Positions 18,091 through 28,175 of a stretch of DNA of 60,538 nucleotides are shown here, one piece after another. Under the pieces are notes generated by a model. It worked only from the letters and a program-made list of their open reading frames with translations, had not been told where the DNA came from and made no database searches. The stretch is from Candidatus Electryonea clarkiae (lineage in GTDB: Bacteria; Electryoneota; Electryoneia; Electryoneales; Electryoneaceae): assembly GCA_030765455.1 (NCBI GenBank), contig JAVCCM010000038.1, forward strand, positions 1 to 60,538, read 5' to 3'. How positions within the stretch are numbered: position 1 is the first letter of the stretch; the number at the start of each line of letters is the position of its first letter. The translations under genes were made by a program, and so were the position numbers.

Positions 18091-18173
18091 GATTTGATTA
18101 CGGTAATTCGGGGGTATATTTGGTGAATAGTTTTCAATACTTACGAAATGCAGGGAGAAACTAAAAGGTCACT

Positions 18174-19262
18174 TCAAATCCAACCTTCTCGTTTATAATA
18201 ATCGTATAATTTATCGCCGACTGCCTGGATATCGTGATGTTTTATTACCCATTCCCGTCCGTATTCGCTTTTTTCCTGTCTTAGTTTCTCATCTTCAATC
18301 AGTTCGATCAGTTTGTCTTCGAGGGTATCAGGATTTACAGCGATGAAAGGGTGATCCGGCATGAACTTTTCCATTTCCGGCACCATGCTGGTGCAAACGG
18401 GTATTCCGAGGCTGAGATATTCTACGCTGCTCATCCCGTATCCCCATCCACCGGTATCGGTTATCTGGTCGATTGCAATGTCGCATTGTTCTTTCGTTTT
18501 CATAGCCTCGTCATGGGACATATTTTCGATCAATACCAATTCGACCGGGTAACGTTTTTCAAGTTTTCGCACGATATCAATAATAAGATCAGTTCCCTTA
18601 AAAGAGCGAACCCGGGCTGCATGAACGATTTTCAGTGTTTTATTCTTTTTACGTTTCACCGGGTTGTATTTGGAAGTATCAAAAGGCAGGAACAGGTACT
18701 CCAGGCGTTCATCAAGATGCATCAAGTCCACTTCACAGGTAAGCCGGAGGTGTACCAGCTCATCGACATTACGGAAAATCCCCCTGTTCCGCATATCGCT
18801 GCCATGATAAAACGCAACCAGTTTTTTGCCTGAATCAAACCAGCGACGCATAACCCTCACATCTCGAAAAAATCCCTGCCCCTGGTCAAGATGAATGATA
18901 TCGAAGCTATCAAGATCATGGGAACGGATCGCATTTTCTATCCTGCCGGAAACCATGTGGTCACGATAGGAGAAAAAGAGTTTTTCGATCAAGCTGTATG
19001 GAGGTCTGAAAGGCGGACGTTCCTCAATGGGTGTGTCATCACCTAAAGCGCCGTGACGCAAACGGTTATGCAGCCGTCGCGCCGACAAAATCCACTTGCT
19101 GTCGGGATGAAGGGGGAGAGAGAGGTTGATATCTTCCTCGAAGCCAAAGCCACTCGGAAACAGGGTGACATATCTGCATTCGTTACCTCTTCTCCGGTGT
19201 TCAAGCTGCCAGAGGTTAAGTGTTCCTGAAACATGTTGTGGTGAGATATATAGAATCTTCAT
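18174..19262 (-). CDS. Family 4-like glycosyltransferase
   Basis: This 362-residue protein begins MKILYISPQHVSGTLNL, a GT-B-type first strand. Residues about 200-330 form the nucleotide-sugar half: KTLKIVHAARVRSFKGTDLII, CDIAIDQITDTGGWGYGMSSVEYLSLGIPVCTSMVPEM (the conserved Glu of SVEYLSLGIPV) and a C-terminal helical cap. It probably transfers a sugar onto a cell-surface glycan or glycolipid; donor and acceptor are unknown. It is the last gene of a three-gene minus-strand operon; its start lies 7 bases after the stop of the eIF-2B-like gene. Confidence 0.85.
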   Translation of the reverse strand: MKILYISPQHVSGTLNLWQLEHRRRGNECRYVTLFPSGFGFEEDINLSLPLHPDSKWILSARRLHNRLRHGALGDDTPIEERPPFRPPYSLIEKLFFSYRDHMVSGRIENAIRSHDLDSFDIIHLDQGQGFFRDVRVMRRWFDSGKKLVAFYHGSDMRNRGIFRNVDELVHLRLTCEVDLMHLDERLEYLFLPFDTSKYNPVKRKKNKTLKIVHAARVRSFKGTDLIIDIVRKLEKRYPVELVLIENMSHDEAMKTKEQCDIAIDQITDTGGWGYGMSSVEYLSLGIPVCTSMVPEMEKFMPDHPFIAVNPDTLEDKLIELIEDEKLRQEKSEYGREWVIKHHDIQAVGDKLYDYYKREGWI

Positions 19263-19269
19263 TGGAGCA

Positions 19270-20169
19270 TTAGATTAGTCCGGATGGGATATCGGGCAGT
19301 TTATTCATAAACATCTTTATATCATCGGTTTTCATCACACCGGTTTCTGTTCTTATAAGCGAGACATGTTTCATATTCCCGAATCCGAATAAAGGCTGTT
19401 CCACCTGACCGTCAAAACCCGGGTACTCGACATTACCTTGTTGCGAAAAATCCAAATGTCCCAGAACATTTGATGGTAAGATTTTATGTGTAGTTGCCCA
19501 TAACTCGACCGGGATTTGTTGCGAACTGGCGAGGGAAGCGATTGCTCCTGATCCGGACTTGTTAACAAACATCTTATCATCAAAAGCATCACAGCCAAGA
19601 ATTACAACTTCGATATCGTTGTTCAGTATCTTATCGAAAACAACACTATCCGGCATCAGTACGGTTTCCCATCCGATTTCGGAAAGCAACGCGGCGGTAT
19701 TAACGCCCTCGCTTCCGGGGCTGGATTCAGAGACATAAGCATCGCCAATTATACTTCTCTCTGCAGCCAGCGCTTTAATGCCTTCACTCACAGTAGAACT
19801 GCTCGAGTGAAATACCCACGGCTTATAAACCGATAACTCAAAACTTTTAATCAGTTCAACTTCGAAACGATGTAAAGAATCGGACAGCTTCTCAAGCCAC
19901 TCTATCGCAACCTTGGTTACAAGCTTCAAGCTACCGGTGTCGATTGCATTCTTAATTTCTGCCGATAACCTTAATACCGGTGCCATCGCAGACTGCCGGG
20001 TTACAAAATTGGTGACAGCGTTTAATATTTCTCCAGGTTCGGCATTCTGAGATTCAGCTAACGCGAATGCTTCTGCGGCATCTCGAGCGATCTCGATGGC
20101 GCCTTTTATCCTATCTTCTGCAGCTAATCTTACAAGTTCTTTCCAATTCTGGCGATTGTGCTGCCTCAC
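19270..20169 (-). CDS. eIF-2B alpha/beta/delta-like protein
   Basis: This 299-residue protein starts GTG 20169, sharing GTGA with the stop of the upstream gene. The C-terminal half has the isomerase/eIF-2B pattern: ESSPGSEGVNTAALLSEIGW, then VVILGCDAFDDKMFVNKSGSGAIASLA and IPVELWATTHKILP. These correspond to the sugar-phosphate-binding loops of methylthioribose-1-phosphate and ribose-1,5-bisphosphate isomerases. Residues 1-120 are the helical cap. The conserved Cys/Asp pair expected of a true isomerase appears as C-D in LGCDAFDD. It may isomerise a sugar phosphate feeding the adjacent glycosyltransferase; this is inference. Confidence 0.75.
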   Translation of the reverse strand: MRQHNRQNWKELVRLAAEDRIKGAIEIARDAAEAFALAESQNAEPGEILNAVTNFVTRQSAMAPVLRLSAEIKNAIDTGSLKLVTKVAIEWLEKLSDSLHRFEVELIKSFELSVYKPWVFHSSSSTVSEGIKALAAERSIIGDAYVSESSPGSEGVNTAALLSEIGWETVLMPDSVVFDKILNNDIEVVILGCDAFDDKMFVNKSGSGAIASLASSQQIPVELWATTHKILPSNVLGHLDFSQQGNVEYPGFDGQVEQPLFGFGNMKHVSLIRTETGVMKTDDIKMFMNKLPDIPSGLI

Positions 20170-20384
20170 CCGAATATCTTCTGCATGTTGAACTCATGAT
20201 AATCCGGCATACAGAATTCACAACCGTTGTAACCTTTTAGGGAGTTGTTATCAAGAAAACGTTTTATGCCATCATCTGTAAAGATTTTTTTCCTTCGTTT
20301 TTTGTCGATTTTGTTGATATGGCATTCGTATTGAGGTCTTGATAAATTATGCGCGATTTTCTTGTCAAGGTCAATAATATACAT
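20166..20384 (-). CDS. Small Cys-motif protein of unknown function
   Basis: This 72-residue protein has a strong AGGAGGAG ribosome binding site before ATG 20384. It is basic in the middle (KIDKKRRKKIF) and contains NGCEFCMPDYHEF, a C-x2-C motif with nearby Asp and His that may bind a metal. No family is recognised. It is the first gene of the operon with the eIF-2B-like protein (4-base overlap) and the glycosyltransferase, so it is very likely expressed. Confidence 0.65.
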   Translation of the reverse strand: MYIIDLDKKIAHNLSRPQYECHINKIDKKRRKKIFTDDGIKRFLDNNSLKGYNGCEFCMPDYHEFNMQKIFG

Positions 20385-20557
20385 AATACTCCTCCTGTTT
20401 TTCGATTATGGAAGTTATTACAATGTTGACAATGGTTGCAAGAGAAATCAGGCGTGTTTTACTGCATTATGTTTTCCAATTATTGAATATTAAAAATAGT
20501 GTCTGATTTCATCAAGTTATATTTTGCAGACCAATTCTTTTATGTTATCTTGAGTCC

Positions 20558-23500
20558 ATGCCATCTATCGAAATATGGACAGGTCTTCCCGGATCAGGAA
20601 GAACGGATGCAGCTATCAGGAGAGTTGATGAGATTGTGTCACAACACGGCTCAGCCTGGTGGATTGTTGACAATCTGCGTCGAGTGGATCTTGTAGAGCA
20701 ATCGTTACTGGATGATTGTGATTCAGCGGTCTGTGGAGTGGAGGTATTTACTGCCGGAAATCTTGCTAAAAAAATGCTGACTAATTCAGGGCGGCAACTT
20801 GATATTCTTGACAGGCAGACAAATGAGATATTGCTCAAAGAAATCATAAGGCAAAATGTTAAAAAAGGTTTTGACGATACGGTAGAAAGTGATGGTTGGA
20901 TATCATACCTGGTTGATATTCAAAGAAGGATCAGAACCGGTGAACTATCATGGAGTTCAATTCCTGATAATCTGAAATGGATAAGATCAGTACTAAGGAA
21001 ATGTGATACCATTATCAACCATGCAGGGAAAATCACTGAATTTGAACTTCCCATTATAGCGAAAGACATATTAATCAACAAAGATTTCATCTTCCCGGAA
21101 CTTGCAGTAATTGAAAGACTTGGTCCTCAATCACCCCCCCTGACAAGACTAATACATGAATTTGCCAATGCTATTCCATCGACAATAGTGATTGTAGATT
21201 ATGTGCAAGACGCGGGTCATGGATTGGATTTGGATTATCAATCCTATAAAAAATGGCAAACGCACAAAAGAACTAAAAAGCAAGTTTTCCAAACAATTCC
21301 TGATAAAACAAGCCTGGCACAAAGATTATTTTCCAGAAAAATAAATGAAAAGGAAGATGTACACAGCTATCAAGTGATATTATCTGAACACCCTGACGTT
21401 ACCACCGAAGTTCGTGATGTTGCAAAAGAAATTGCCGGTTTTGTCCGAAATGAATATCTTGACCCAGACAAAATAACCGTCGTAGCAGCCGATCTTAAGT
21501 CTTACTCAAACCTGATAAAAGAGATATTTCCAAGTTATGGTTTATTGCCCGATTTACGCATTGGCGCTCCCCTGACAACCTCTCCATTGGCGCAATTAGT
21601 TCTATTGCTACTGAATGTTCGATCAAATTCTTTCAGACGTGAAGATGTCGTTGAGCTTCTCCTCAATCCCTATGTGAAATGGGGGTGTAATTTATCCAGC
21701 GAAGAAAGCATTTTGAGATTTGACAGCGCAGCAATAAGGTGTGGAATAACCGGCGGTCAAAAAGATACAGATAAATCCTGGAATGCTCCACTGGGGAAAG
21801 AGATCGAACTTCTGAGAAAACGTGCCGGGAACCTGAACAAGAGGACTGACAGGACAGAAGAGGAAAATGTACAATACAAGGAAAAACTCCTTAATGAAGC
21901 CTCATGGATAGAAGAAATAAGAGGCGAATTTAAGGATTTGGTATCATTGATTTTGCATTTGGGCGATCGATGTACTCTCGATGAGTTATCAGGATGGTTG
22001 GACACTCTTCTCGAACAACTTGGCTCTAAAGAGAAAATCAAAAAAAATGTCAGTGAAGATCCATTTGAAAGTAACAGGGATTCCGAAGTCCTTGATAAGC
22101 TGAATAATATTTTTGACAGTATTAAAAGTGCTTTTGACCTTGCCGGCACTGAAAAATATCCTGTTTCTCGTATTTCAGAACTTGTACAATCTGCCGTTCT
22201 TCAATCAAGCCTGAAACCTGTCAAAGGTATGCATGGAGGTATCCATGTCACAGGACCGCGTGAAATACGAGGATTAACAACAGACCACTTGTTCTTTCTC
22301 GGATTTTCAGCTAATAACTGGCCTCCCAAACCTGTAAGAGACATAATCTCACCATTTTCGGTAAAATGGTTAAATGGAATTGATCGTGTTTCAGAGGCAA
22401 AATCCCTGATGTTGGAAGCGTTACTCTCATCCCGACTAATGCATATTTCGCTTCCTGTTCCGGTTTCAGGTGAAGGACGAAATGCTCCCAGCCCGATTTT
22501 GAGCGATCTCGTTGATGGAGGAGTTCGTTTTTACAGCGTATTCCCCAGGAATAAAAACTTCTATTCTGCACTGGACCTGATGCCGCAAGCAGGGAAAGAC
22601 ATTGTAAATCCAGAATTTCACCAGAGGGGATTACGTCAACTCATAAGCGCATCCGGTAATAATGGAGAAACCTTCATTCATTCAAAATGGCTTAGAGCTG
22701 CCCAGGCAGTCCAAGTTGAATGGATCAGAAATAATCCTGAAACATTAAGCAGGTACGAAGGCTGGCTGACAGAAGAGGAGATAAACAACACGCTTCAGGC
22801 GCGTGTGACTGCAAATCCGCTTTCAGTAACAGGGCTTGAGCAGTATGCACAGTGTCCGATGAAATATTTCTTCAATCGAGTATTGCAGCTTGAGGAACTC
22901 CGGGATGTTGAAGAGGAAGCAGATTCTGCTGAGATAGGGATGTTGGTACACGACATTCTTGCTGCTGCTGCGGTTCGTTTGCGTCAACCCAATAGATTAA
23001 GCCTGTCATTTTCTGATGAAGCTGCTGAAATCGCAAAAGTATTTGAGGAAATCACCGAAGAAAAGATAGCGGAATACCCTTATGATAATTTATTCTGGGA
23101 TCGAAACATTCGTGAACTGACATTTGGTCTCCGTAATCCCGAAGAGGGCAGTGGTATTTTACGGCTTATCATAGATTTTGAAAAAAGCAAATCAATGACC
23201 GGTGAGCAGATTGTTTTTGCTGAAGTATCTTTTGGCAGCAAAATCAAATCTGACTGGGATGTATTGTTCAGGGAAGTATTGGAACTTGAAGGGATATCAA
23301 CCAGAGTATCCTTGCACGGACGTATCGATCGTATCTCGCTGCATCCGGAAAAAGGCTGGAGGATTTGGGATTATAAAGTAAGTAGAGCACAAAAGCCGGG
23401 AGCATCGAAGATAAAAAACGGCTTATACTTTCAGTTACCGGTTTATACCCTTGCCCTGGAAAAATACTTTGATCTTAAAGGCACGGATAAAGAAAACATT

Positions 23501-23845
23501 GATTTCGCTTCATTTTACCAGGTTAAACAGGGTGAAAGAGTGAGCCAAACAGGCAAATGGAAACAAAAAGATCATGAAGCGGAGAAAGATAACCTCAAAG
23601 CAAGAATAATCCGGATTTATGAGGCTATTCGTGCAGGACGATTCCATCATCCTTTATGCCAGAATAATGAACTATGTAACGAAGATCTTCAGCGAAACTA
23701 TTGTCCCTACATTTTCATCTGCAGACGAGATCCGGTTATGTTCGCAAGCCGAGAGTCCAATCTTCAGGAACGGTATCTTAACGATTTGTATAAATTAGGA
23801 TTCCAGCATTTTAAATATTTGAATAAAACGGAAGAGGCTGGATAA
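20558..23845 (+). CDS. addB: AddB-like helicase-nuclease subunit
   Basis: This 1095-residue protein starts with a P-loop-like GLPGSGRT (residues 9-16) where canonical UvrD helicases have GKT. The last 330 residues form a RecB-type nuclease: D924 in GRIDRI, then D938-Y939-K940 in IWDYKVS. Cysteines C766 (YAQCP), C1040, C1049 and C1055 (NYCPYIFIC) fit the iron-sulfur clasp of AddB. With AddA it processes double-strand DNA ends for RecA recombination. addA follows 7 bases downstream. GPREIRGLTTDHLFFLGFS near residue 567 is the usual motif linking helicase and nuclease parts. Confidence 0.9.
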   Translation: MPSIEIWTGLPGSGRTDAAIRRVDEIVSQHGSAWWIVDNLRRVDLVEQSLLDDCDSAVCGVEVFTAGNLAKKMLTNSGRQLDILDRQTNEILLKEIIRQNVKKGFDDTVESDGWISYLVDIQRRIRTGELSWSSIPDNLKWIRSVLRKCDTIINHAGKITEFELPIIAKDILINKDFIFPELAVIERLGPQSPPLTRLIHEFANAIPSTIVIVDYVQDAGHGLDLDYQSYKKWQTHKRTKKQVFQTIPDKTSLAQRLFSRKINEKEDVHSYQVILSEHPDVTTEVRDVAKEIAGFVRNEYLDPDKITVVAADLKSYSNLIKEIFPSYGLLPDLRIGAPLTTSPLAQLVLLLLNVRSNSFRREDVVELLLNPYVKWGCNLSSEESILRFDSAAIRCGITGGQKDTDKSWNAPLGKEIELLRKRAGNLNKRTDRTEEENVQYKEKLLNEASWIEEIRGEFKDLVSLILHLGDRCTLDELSGWLDTLLEQLGSKEKIKKNVSEDPFESNRDSEVLDKLNNIFDSIKSAFDLAGTEKYPVSRISELVQSAVLQSSLKPVKGMHGGIHVTGPREIRGLTTDHLFFLGFSANNWPPKPVRDIISPFSVKWLNGIDRVSEAKSLMLEALLSSRLMHISLPVPVSGEGRNAPSPILSDLVDGGVRFYSVFPRNKNFYSALDLMPQAGKDIVNPEFHQRGLRQLISASGNNGETFIHSKWLRAAQAVQVEWIRNNPETLSRYEGWLTEEEINNTLQARVTANPLSVTGLEQYAQCPMKYFFNRVLQLEELRDVEEEADSAEIGMLVHDILAAAAVRLRQPNRLSLSFSDEAAEIAKVFEEITEEKIAEYPYDNLFWDRNIRELTFGLRNPEEGSGILRLIIDFEKSKSMTGEQIVFAEVSFGSKIKSDWDVLFREVLELEGISTRVSLHGRIDRISLHPEKGWRIWDYKVSRAQKPGASKIKNGLYFQLPVYTLALEKYFDLKGTDKENIDFASFYQVKQGERVSQTGKWKQKDHEAEKDNLKARIIRIYEAIRAGRFHHPLCQNNELCNEDLQRNYCPYIFICRRDPVMFASRESNLQERYLNDLYKLGFQHFKYLNKTEEAG

Positions 23846-23852
23846 GAAACTA

Positions 23853-26800
23853 ATGCAATATACTGTTTCACAACAAAAAGCGTTGGATTTGTCGAACGGG
23901 AAAGTCGTGCTTGCAGGCGCCGGTTCGGGCAAGACGACAGTGCTTACGGCTCGATACTTCAAACTACTGGAGATGAAACTTGCGAGACCACGTGAAATAG
24001 CAGTTGTTACATTTACCCGGAAGGCTGCTGCTCAACTTTTTTCAAGAATTGACCGGGAATTGATTAATCGCTCGAAGACGTCAACAGAAGATGTAGAATT
24101 TTGGCTGAAATGCCGTGAAGAAATGATCAATGCGAGAATTGGTACGATTCATGGTTTCTGCACTTCTTTGCTGAGGGCTTTTCCGTTTGAATCGATGGTT
24201 GATCCCGAGTTTACCATTGACAATGCAATTGATCCAATCCTGAAAGAACTTATCCATAGACATATTGGTGCACTGGCTTTCAAGCGAGACAGGGATCTTG
24301 ACCTGCTTCTCGATTCGGTTGGCGGACGAAATAAAGTCGAGTGGTTCATCCATGAGATTCTTTCGGATAACGCACTCAAGAATGCTCTGCAATCTGCAAT
24401 AGAAAAACCTGTTGAAGCGATCCGTTATCTTAATGAAACAGCCTCAGCCCTGATAGCTCAGACAAGTGGCAACGATAACATTAAAGCAGGGAACCATGCC
24501 GGATATGTAGCGCGATTAAATGCTTTAACAAGGATAGCGCTTCCCCTGATCGATAAAATGCCTGAACACTCACAACGACTTTCGTATGATGATCTTGAAC
24601 AATACACCTTAAAATTATTGAAAAATCATCCAGGTGTTGCAAAACAGGTCAGGAAATCGCTGAAGTTTATTCTCGTCGATGAATTCCAGGATAATTCTGA
24701 ATTACAATGGGAAATAATCCGGCAGCTTGCATTAGATGATTCGGACAGACTGGAACAGGATAAACTCTTCCTGGTCGGGGACGAAAAACAATCTATATAT
24801 GGGTTTCGTGGTGCAAATGTGACAGTAGTCTGGAAAGCGTTATCGGAAATGACTGGCGGAAAAAGTCATATCCAGGCAAAAGAAACCAATATGTTCGTTA
24901 ACCTGAATGACAATTTTAGAACGCTTTCTGATCTGATAAATCCATTGAATGATACCTTTGAAAAACTGTTTTCCGCACAATCTGGCAAACGCTATCAATT
25001 TGAAGCTGAGCCTCAACAACTTATTCCGAAAAGATATAACACAGAAAAAGTGCTTTCAAGTTGTGAGGTGGCGTTGGGTATAGGTCAATCGCATGAGAAC
25101 ATGGCAAACTTCCTGGCAAAAAGAATTCGAGATGAGCTTGGAACACCGATTTCTGATCCGGACGGTCATGTTAGAGCTCTTGTTGAGAGCGATATAGCGA
25201 TACTTCTGCGTTCGAGGACTCGCTTACGAATAATTGAAAAAGCATTGAGCGAAGCAGGGATTCCTTATCAGAGTATAAAAAACAGCGGCTATTTTGACAA
25301 CCAGGAAGTGCGTGATTTGATTCATCTCTTTACGGCGCTTGCTGACCCAAGAGATTCCATAGCCAAAGCCGGAGTACTGAGAAGCCCAATTTTCAACATC
25401 TCTGATGCAGCAATAACTTTGCTGGTTCTTGAGGGTAAACAACCATTCGACAGATGGGAAGAACTTGCTGCGGGAAATATCTCCAGGGAATGGAACAAAA
25501 GCTCTCTTACAGATGAAGATATAACTGCTCTTGATTTCGGATTTCGATTGTGGAAAAAGTTGGAGATGCTGGCTCGCAAAAAGACGCCTGCTGAATTGTT
25601 GTTATACGCACTCGAGGAGAGTGGAGGGCTGTCAGCCTATTCAATTGGACTCGAAGGCGATAGACGGCTGGCAAATATCTACCATTTCATTGAACTTGTA
25701 CGCGAGATTGACCAAAACAGACAATATTCGTTAAAGAAACTCGTTGCTCGATTGAAAGAAATGACGGAAAGTGAAGAACCGGATATAGAACCCGATACTG
25801 ATATCGCTATGGGTAAAGGAGTCAGGATATTAACGATTCATGCTGCGAAAGGACTTGAATTTCCTTTTGTCATACTTGCTGACCTCTCTACTAAACCATC
25901 ATACAGGGATAATAAAGGGCGTGGAAACCTTCTAACCCCGGCTGGAATCTATAAACCCCTTACTTCACCGGCGTTGCATTCATTGGGAATTGGTAATGAA
26001 GATGATGAAGGATTGCTTCTACATGAGATAATGGAGCAACTAACAGCTAAAGCAGAGAATGTGGCTGAGTCAAAAAGACTGATGTACGTCGCGGCTACCA
26101 GGGCGCGTGACCGCTTGTTGCTGATCAGCCGGGTTGCTTTGAAGAAAAATAAATCCAAGAGTGAAATGCCGAATATTCCAGCCGGAAGTCAGCTTGAATA
26201 CTGGTTTGAGGCATTAGGTATCGATATCGATGAAGATGGTTCGATCAAAGAACCTGCTGTTAATGGTGTAAATCTGACTTTTGTAACGGACGAGATGTGT
26301 CAACTACCTTTATCAGCCGGCAAAAAAGAGATTTTGGATCTTGACATAAATGCTGAATTACCAAAAATCCCATCGACAGCAATCGATCCGGGAATTAGAA
26401 TTTCCAAGCCTTCCAAACCAGAACGGCTGGTGTTGCCGATGACCGCATTTGCTTCCTATTTAGCTCATCCGGACGAGGATTCTCTTAATGAATTGGCATA
26501 TCGCACAGGAAGCAACGATAATGAAAAATGGCTGCCCTTAACATCACAAGAGAACATTGAGAGTAAGACAGTATTGTTTCAGCAGGATCAAGTAGATAAA
26601 GCTAAGATAGGATCGTTAGTTCACAATCTATATCACATATATGGACCTGGATGTAAATGGAGTGACGTTGAAAAAACAGTTATGGAAGGGATAAAAAGAG
26701 ACTTTCAATCCACGGAAGAAATAGAAACAATCACAAATCGCATAAAGATAATATTACTTTCCGGCGAAAAGATGGGACTTTCCAGGTTAAAATCAAACTC

Positions 26801-27149
26801 CAAACGAGAAGTGCCGCTCCTACTCCAATTCAGTAATGTGCTTCTACGAGGCAGGGCTGATTTGATAACCAGGGATAATGATTCATATGCAATTATTGAC
26901 TATAAAACCAACGATATTCCAAAAGATCAAATCAAAGAAGAAGTAATTCGTAATGGATATGATCATCAGGCAAGAATTTATTCATTGGCACTAATGAAGG
27001 CGAGAAAAATAAAAGAAGTGAGATTCCGCTTTGCTTTTCTTATACCAGCTGTGTTTCACGAAATTACTCTTGGAATTGACGATAAGACTTTTTATAAAAT
27101 AGAAATTGAAAGTGTAAGACAAAGGTTGTTATCACTAATCGAGGTATAG
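23853..27149 (+). CDS. addA: AddA-like UvrD/Rep helicase-nuclease
   Basis: This 1098-residue superfamily 1 helicase has VVLAGAGSGKTT (Walker A K27), VVTFTRKAAAQL (motif Ia), ILVDEFQDNS (D276-E277, motif II), QSIYGFRGA (motif III), NDNFRT, LTIHAAKGLEFPFVILAD (motif V) and YVAATRARD (motif VI). The C-terminal RecB-type nuclease contains D1003 in RGRADLI and D1016-Y1017-K1018 in IIDYKTN. Together with the upstream addB it forms a complete AddAB complex for end resection and repair. No recBCD genes are seen in the window. Confidence 0.93.
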   Translation: MQYTVSQQKALDLSNGKVVLAGAGSGKTTVLTARYFKLLEMKLARPREIAVVTFTRKAAAQLFSRIDRELINRSKTSTEDVEFWLKCREEMINARIGTIHGFCTSLLRAFPFESMVDPEFTIDNAIDPILKELIHRHIGALAFKRDRDLDLLLDSVGGRNKVEWFIHEILSDNALKNALQSAIEKPVEAIRYLNETASALIAQTSGNDNIKAGNHAGYVARLNALTRIALPLIDKMPEHSQRLSYDDLEQYTLKLLKNHPGVAKQVRKSLKFILVDEFQDNSELQWEIIRQLALDDSDRLEQDKLFLVGDEKQSIYGFRGANVTVVWKALSEMTGGKSHIQAKETNMFVNLNDNFRTLSDLINPLNDTFEKLFSAQSGKRYQFEAEPQQLIPKRYNTEKVLSSCEVALGIGQSHENMANFLAKRIRDELGTPISDPDGHVRALVESDIAILLRSRTRLRIIEKALSEAGIPYQSIKNSGYFDNQEVRDLIHLFTALADPRDSIAKAGVLRSPIFNISDAAITLLVLEGKQPFDRWEELAAGNISREWNKSSLTDEDITALDFGFRLWKKLEMLARKKTPAELLLYALEESGGLSAYSIGLEGDRRLANIYHFIELVREIDQNRQYSLKKLVARLKEMTESEEPDIEPDTDIAMGKGVRILTIHAAKGLEFPFVILADLSTKPSYRDNKGRGNLLTPAGIYKPLTSPALHSLGIGNEDDEGLLLHEIMEQLTAKAENVAESKRLMYVAATRARDRLLLISRVALKKNKSKSEMPNIPAGSQLEYWFEALGIDIDEDGSIKEPAVNGVNLTFVTDEMCQLPLSAGKKEILDLDINAELPKIPSTAIDPGIRISKPSKPERLVLPMTAFASYLAHPDEDSLNELAYRTGSNDNEKWLPLTSQENIESKTVLFQQDQVDKAKIGSLVHNLYHIYGPGCKWSDVEKTVMEGIKRDFQSTEEIETITNRIKIILLSGEKMGLSRLKSNSKREVPLLLQFSNVLLRGRADLITRDNDSYAIIDYKTNDIPKDQIKEEVIRNGYDHQARIYSLALMKARKIKEVRFRFAFLIPAVFHEITLGIDDKTFYKIEIESVRQRLLSLIEV

Positions 27150-27277
27150 CTAGATATCAAGGATTTACTGCCGAACGGAACATGTAAGGTATTAAAGCAT
27201 TTTTTGAGTTTATTTATGCAGTATTGTACAGTATTTGTCTAGCTTTTTTCAAAAGCCCAGTGCTAAAAAGATCAGGT

Positions 27278-27390
27278 CGAAAAAGACCCAAAGGGTCGAT
27301 AGAATGTAGCCCAGGGCGTAAGCCCGGGGAGCGAGGACGAGTCCAAATCAAGTCCCGCAGGGACGAAAGAAAACCGGAATTCAATGTTCC
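27278..27390. repeat. Diverged copy of the 17.4-kb dispersed repeat
   Basis: Shares the AAAGACCCAAAGGGTC hairpin, the AATGTAGCCCAGGGCGTAAG block and the GTCCCGCAGGGACG block with the copies at 17381 and 17734, but is shorter and partly inverted. The rest of the 27150-27469 gap shows nothing else. Confidence 0.6.
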
Positions 27391-27469
27391 ATTTACATCG
27401 AAGACTTATCCGAAATTAATCAATTAGGACATCATTGTCCTATTAAGCAGATAAGTGAAAGAACAGATT

Positions 27470-28165
27470 ATGATAGCGATCATCGGTGGTACTTCATTTG
27501 TTGGATCAGATTTGCTTGATACCTGGAATTCTAAAAGAGTGGTCACTCCCTATGGAAGCTGCGAATTGTTTATGAGTGAGAAAGCTGTTTTTATTGCGAG
27601 ACAAGGTTTGAAGGGTGAATTACCACCGCATAGAATTAATCATCACGCCCATATTACTGCACTTCAGCAATTAGGTGCGGGAAAAATAATTTCCTTTGGT
27701 TCAGTTGGAGGTCTTGACGAGGAATATTCTCCGGGGAAATTAGTAGTTCCGCATGATATCTTCGCTCCATTCAAAATCCAGACTTTTCACCACACAAAAC
27801 TTCATTTCACAGTACCCGGCTTGGACGAAAAATTACGAAAACAAGTTTTAAGCGCTTTATATAATAATGAATTATATCCCATTGATAATGGTACTTATAT
27901 AGAAGCTTCAGGACCGCGGTTTGAAACTCCTGCGGAGATAAAATGGATGGCAGAGGTCGCTGATATAGTCGGGATGACCTGTGCTTCAGAAGCGATACTT
28001 GCAAAAGAATTAAATATCCCGCACTGTATAGTTGCTATGGTGGATAACTTTGCCAATGGAATTGGAGAGGTACCTTTGACTGGAAATAAATTTAAAAAGC
28101 AGGTAGTAAAGAATCGGGAGACAGTGATGAAAGCCCTGGGGAGAATTCTCAAGGACATCAGGTAA
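27470..28165 (+). CDS. MTA/MTI-type purine nucleoside phosphorylase
   Basis: ATG 27470 gives MIAIIGGTSF, the normal first strand of the family; a GTG at 27455 in frame adds five residues. The phosphate and purine sites are visible: HRINHHAHITALQQLGAGKIISFGSVGG, then DNGTYIEASGPRFETPAEI and VGMTCASEAILAKEL. The family cleaves 5'-methylthioadenosine or 5'-methylthioinosine with phosphate. The Met-Thr in VGMTCASEA is compatible with either; which base it prefers is not certain. It stands alone with a convergent neighbour 10 bases away. Length about 231 residues, slightly short of typical MTAP. Confidence 0.85.
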   Translation: MIAIIGGTSFVGSDLLDTWNSKRVVTPYGSCELFMSEKAVFIARQGLKGELPPHRINHHAHITALQQLGAGKIISFGSVGGLDEEYSPGKLVVPHDIFAPFKIQTFHHTKLHFTVPGLDEKLRKQVLSALYNNELYPIDNGTYIEASGPRFETPAEIKWMAEVADIVGMTCASEAILAKELNIPHCIVAMVDNFANGIGEVPLTGNKFKKQVVKNRETVMKALGRILKDIR

Positions 28166-28175
28166 GGCAAATTCT

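Noticed and set aside
20558..23845. AddB as an active helicase
   Set aside because: The loop GSGRT lacks the Walker A lysine, so ATPase activity is doubtful; kept only as the nuclease/partner subunit.
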